A stretch of DNA of 64,000 nucleotides from contig NZ_CP051294.1 in the NCBI RefSeq assembly GCF_013170805.1, positions 300,823 to 364,822 of the forward strand, read 5' to 3'. This stretch comes from Mesorhizobium sp. NZP2077. Lineage in GTDB: Bacteria > Pseudomonadota > Alphaproteobacteria > Rhizobiales > Rhizobiaceae. A program made the position numbers and the translations under genes. The notes under the pieces are model-generated. The model did not search any database and was not told where the DNA came from. It saw nothing but the letters and a program-made list of their open reading frames with translations. Of the stretch, positions 62,500 through 64,000 are shown piece by piece. Position 1 is the first letter of the stretch, and every line of letters begins with the position of its first letter.

Positions 62500-63420
62500 A
62501 GCGGTGGGCGTAATTGGGCCGCGCCAGGTCAGCAAGACCACGCTTGCGCTCGAATAGCCGAGACACGGCCGTCGATCTATCTCGATCTTGAGTCCGATAA
62601 GGACAGAGCCAAGCTCGCGGAACCGGAGCTCTACCTTGCCGCGCACGAAGACGAGTTGGTGATCCTCGATGAGGTCCATCGGCTTCCAGACCTCTTCCAA
62701 AATCTTCGTGGCTTGATCGACCGCGGTCGCCGCAGCGGGAAGAAGACCGGGCGCTTTCGGCTGCTGGCGTCCGCTTCCATCGACCTCCTCAGGCAGACTG
62801 GCGAGACGCTCGCCGGCCGTATCGCCTATCTTGAAATGCATCCCTCGGAGGCTTTCCCGACAGCTTTCTGACGGCAAGCGACCGCGCAAGTCAGCGGTGG
62901 CGGCAGGACTTCATCCGCACCTACCTCGAACGCGATATCCCACTGCTCGGGCCTCGCATTCCGGCCCGAAACGCTGCGCCGCTTCTGGACCATGCTGGCA
63001 TATCATCAATCCGCCCTCCTCAACGCTGCCGACTTCGTCCGGGCCGTCGGAGTCGATCCCAAGACAATTGCCTCGTACCTCGACCTGCTGGTCGATCTGC
63101 TGCTGGTGCGAAGGTTCGAGCCGTGGCATGCCAATGTCGGAAAGCGTCTGGTCAAGTCGCCGCGGGTGTACGTGCGCGACAGTGGCATTACACATACGCT
63201 GCTTGGACTGACAACCCTTGAGGACGTTCTCGCCCATCCCGTGGCCGGCACCAGTTAGGAAGGTTTTGTCAGTGAGACATTGATTGCGATCGCACCATCG
63301 GGCACAGAAGCCAACTTCTATCGCACATCCGCGGCGCCGGGATTGACCTCCTCTTGACCCCTCCAGCCAGCCAGCCTTGGGCGATCGGAATCAAGCGCAG
63401 CCTGACGCCGAAAGTGGAGA
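62500..63420 (+). pseudogene. AAA / DUF4143-type ATPase, decayed
   Basis: Pieces of an ATPase with C-terminal DUF4143 appear in order but in different frames: Walker A variant 'GPRQVSKTTLALE' near 62515-62555 (the usual Gly before Lys is Ser), 'YLDLESDKDRAKLAEPELYL' and Walker B 'VILDEVHRLPDLF' near 62575-62700, 'DFIRTYLERDIPLLGPRIPA' near 62915, 'MLAYHQSALLNAADFVRAVG' onward to 63258, then 'GFVSETLIAIAPSG' after an in-frame TAG. Several frameshifts and a stop make it non-functional. Confidence 0.72.
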
Positions 63421-64000
63421 AGGGCCTTATCTGGCGTGCGAGGACGTAGATCCGAGCCGTCGCCTCGTGGTCTATCCAGGAGCAGAGCGCTTCCCATTGA
63501 AACATGACGTCGAGGCAGTGCCGCTTCATATCCTTGCGAAAACGCTGGCCGAATTTGGCGGATCGGCTTTCGCCTGGCTCTCTGTCCCCTACCACCCGCT
63601 CCATCCGGCACACAGCGCCTTTACGGTGTTTCACTCTGTCGCTGACCCGCTGGGCCTTTTCAAAGCGTTGTCGCTGCCTGGCCTGCGCCTCTGCCGTTGA
63701 AGACGGTGCCGGTTGATGCCCCTCCCTCTCATGCGAGCGCTCGCCGGCGGCGAAATTTACTGCCGTAAATATCGACACTTATCACAGCGAAAACACGCAT
63801 TTAGGGTGGCGCGTCCAGCGTGGCCGTTTATCGCCGTTAGCTTCGTGGGTGTCCAGTAGACAGGCCTTGGCGACGGAGGCCGGGCAAGGCGTTAACCTTT
63901 TGTTAACTCAAAATTTCTTGCCGGTAGTCGCGAATCGGAGCTTAATGGCGCTTGTTGAGGGCATAGCTCACAAAAAGCGCCAATTCGGGTTTTGACGAGA
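63421..64000. other. No gene recognised
   Basis: Beyond the decayed ATPase the last ~580 nt hold only weak open frames, with an AT-richer patch around 63890-63920 (CTTTTGTTAACTCAAAATTT) that could be intergenic. Any gene starting at the right edge cannot be judged. Confidence 0.4.

Noticed and set aside
61000..62500. tRNA or attachment-site repeats beside the integrase
   Set aside because: No cloverleaf-like sequence or direct repeat was found around the recombinase gene.
1..64000. CRISPR arrays
   Set aside because: No regularly spaced short repeats were seen anywhere; the only paired repeats are promoter-type elements and insertion-sequence ends.

Overview
The window looks like an accessory region (plasmid, chromid or genomic island) of an alphaproteobacterium of the order Hyphomicrobiales/Rhizobiales. 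Pointers are the high GC, a DUF1403 plus ScpB-like pair, a pRiA4b ORF-3-type gene, ISKra4, ISL3, IS66, IS110 and Tn3-family elements typical of rhizobial plasmids, and many ABC-type uptake plus imino/amino-acid catabolic genes. No rRNA, tRNA or CRISPR array was seen, and the genus cannot be fixed from the sequence alone.

Region 1 (1-12110) is a catabolic cluster resembling the hydroxyproline pathway: a Tat-exported peptide-type ABC binding protein, a zinc-free quinone-oxidoreductase-like enzyme, two divergent proline-racemase-family proteins, a LysR regulator, a leftward operon of aldehyde dehydrogenase, DapA-family lyase and FAD amine oxidase, a 4-oxalocrotonate tautomerase-like protein and a broken EamA exporter. 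A 69-bp element with paired AAAGTTAT repeats and a conserved promoter lies upstream of two leftward units (1904-1972 and 9507-9575), probably the LysR target.

Region 2 (12111-17250) is an insertion-sequence nest. Two ISL3-family copies with identical transposase translations stand in tandem, one inside an ISKra4 remnant, followed by IS66 debris. The nest truncates the exporter gene.

Region 3 (17256-31272) is a second leftward catabolic and uptake set: polyamine-type ABC transporter (binding protein, fused double permease, ATPase), creatinase-like M24 protein, D-amino-acid-dehydrogenase-like flavoprotein, beta-lactamase-like hydrolase, DapA-family lyase, aldehyde dehydrogenase and a MocR regulator. 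Two copies of a promoter/operator (21512-21557, 31227-31272) indicate a regulon. Transposase debris (IS110, ISKra4) and a pRiA4b ORF-3 gene follow to 34077.

Region 4 (34241-38741) is a complete type II CBASS anti-phage operon: patatin phospholipase (CapV), DncV-like CD-NTase, Cap2 (E2-E1 fusion) and Cap3 (JAMM protease). A ScpB-like fragment and a 3.18-kb Tn3-family transposon lie beyond it.

Region 5 (43583-55437) is the most unusual part. It is a tightly packed nine-gene leftward operon: ParB-like, PD-(D/E)XK-like, SNF2 helicase, second ParB-like, DGQHR/DndB-like, radical SAM, GHKL ATPase, PIN-like protein and a second, paralogous GHKL ATPase. I do not recognise this combination as a named system. 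A DNA-modification or defence role is inferred from the domains and from the neighbouring CBASS. Upstream lie a frame-shifted HNH endonuclease gene and a frame-shifted unknown gene.

Region 6 (58339-64000) carries a second, intact ScpB-like gene with DUF1403, a GNAT/DUF1778 toxin-antitoxin pair, a tyrosine recombinase and a decayed DUF4143-type ATPase.
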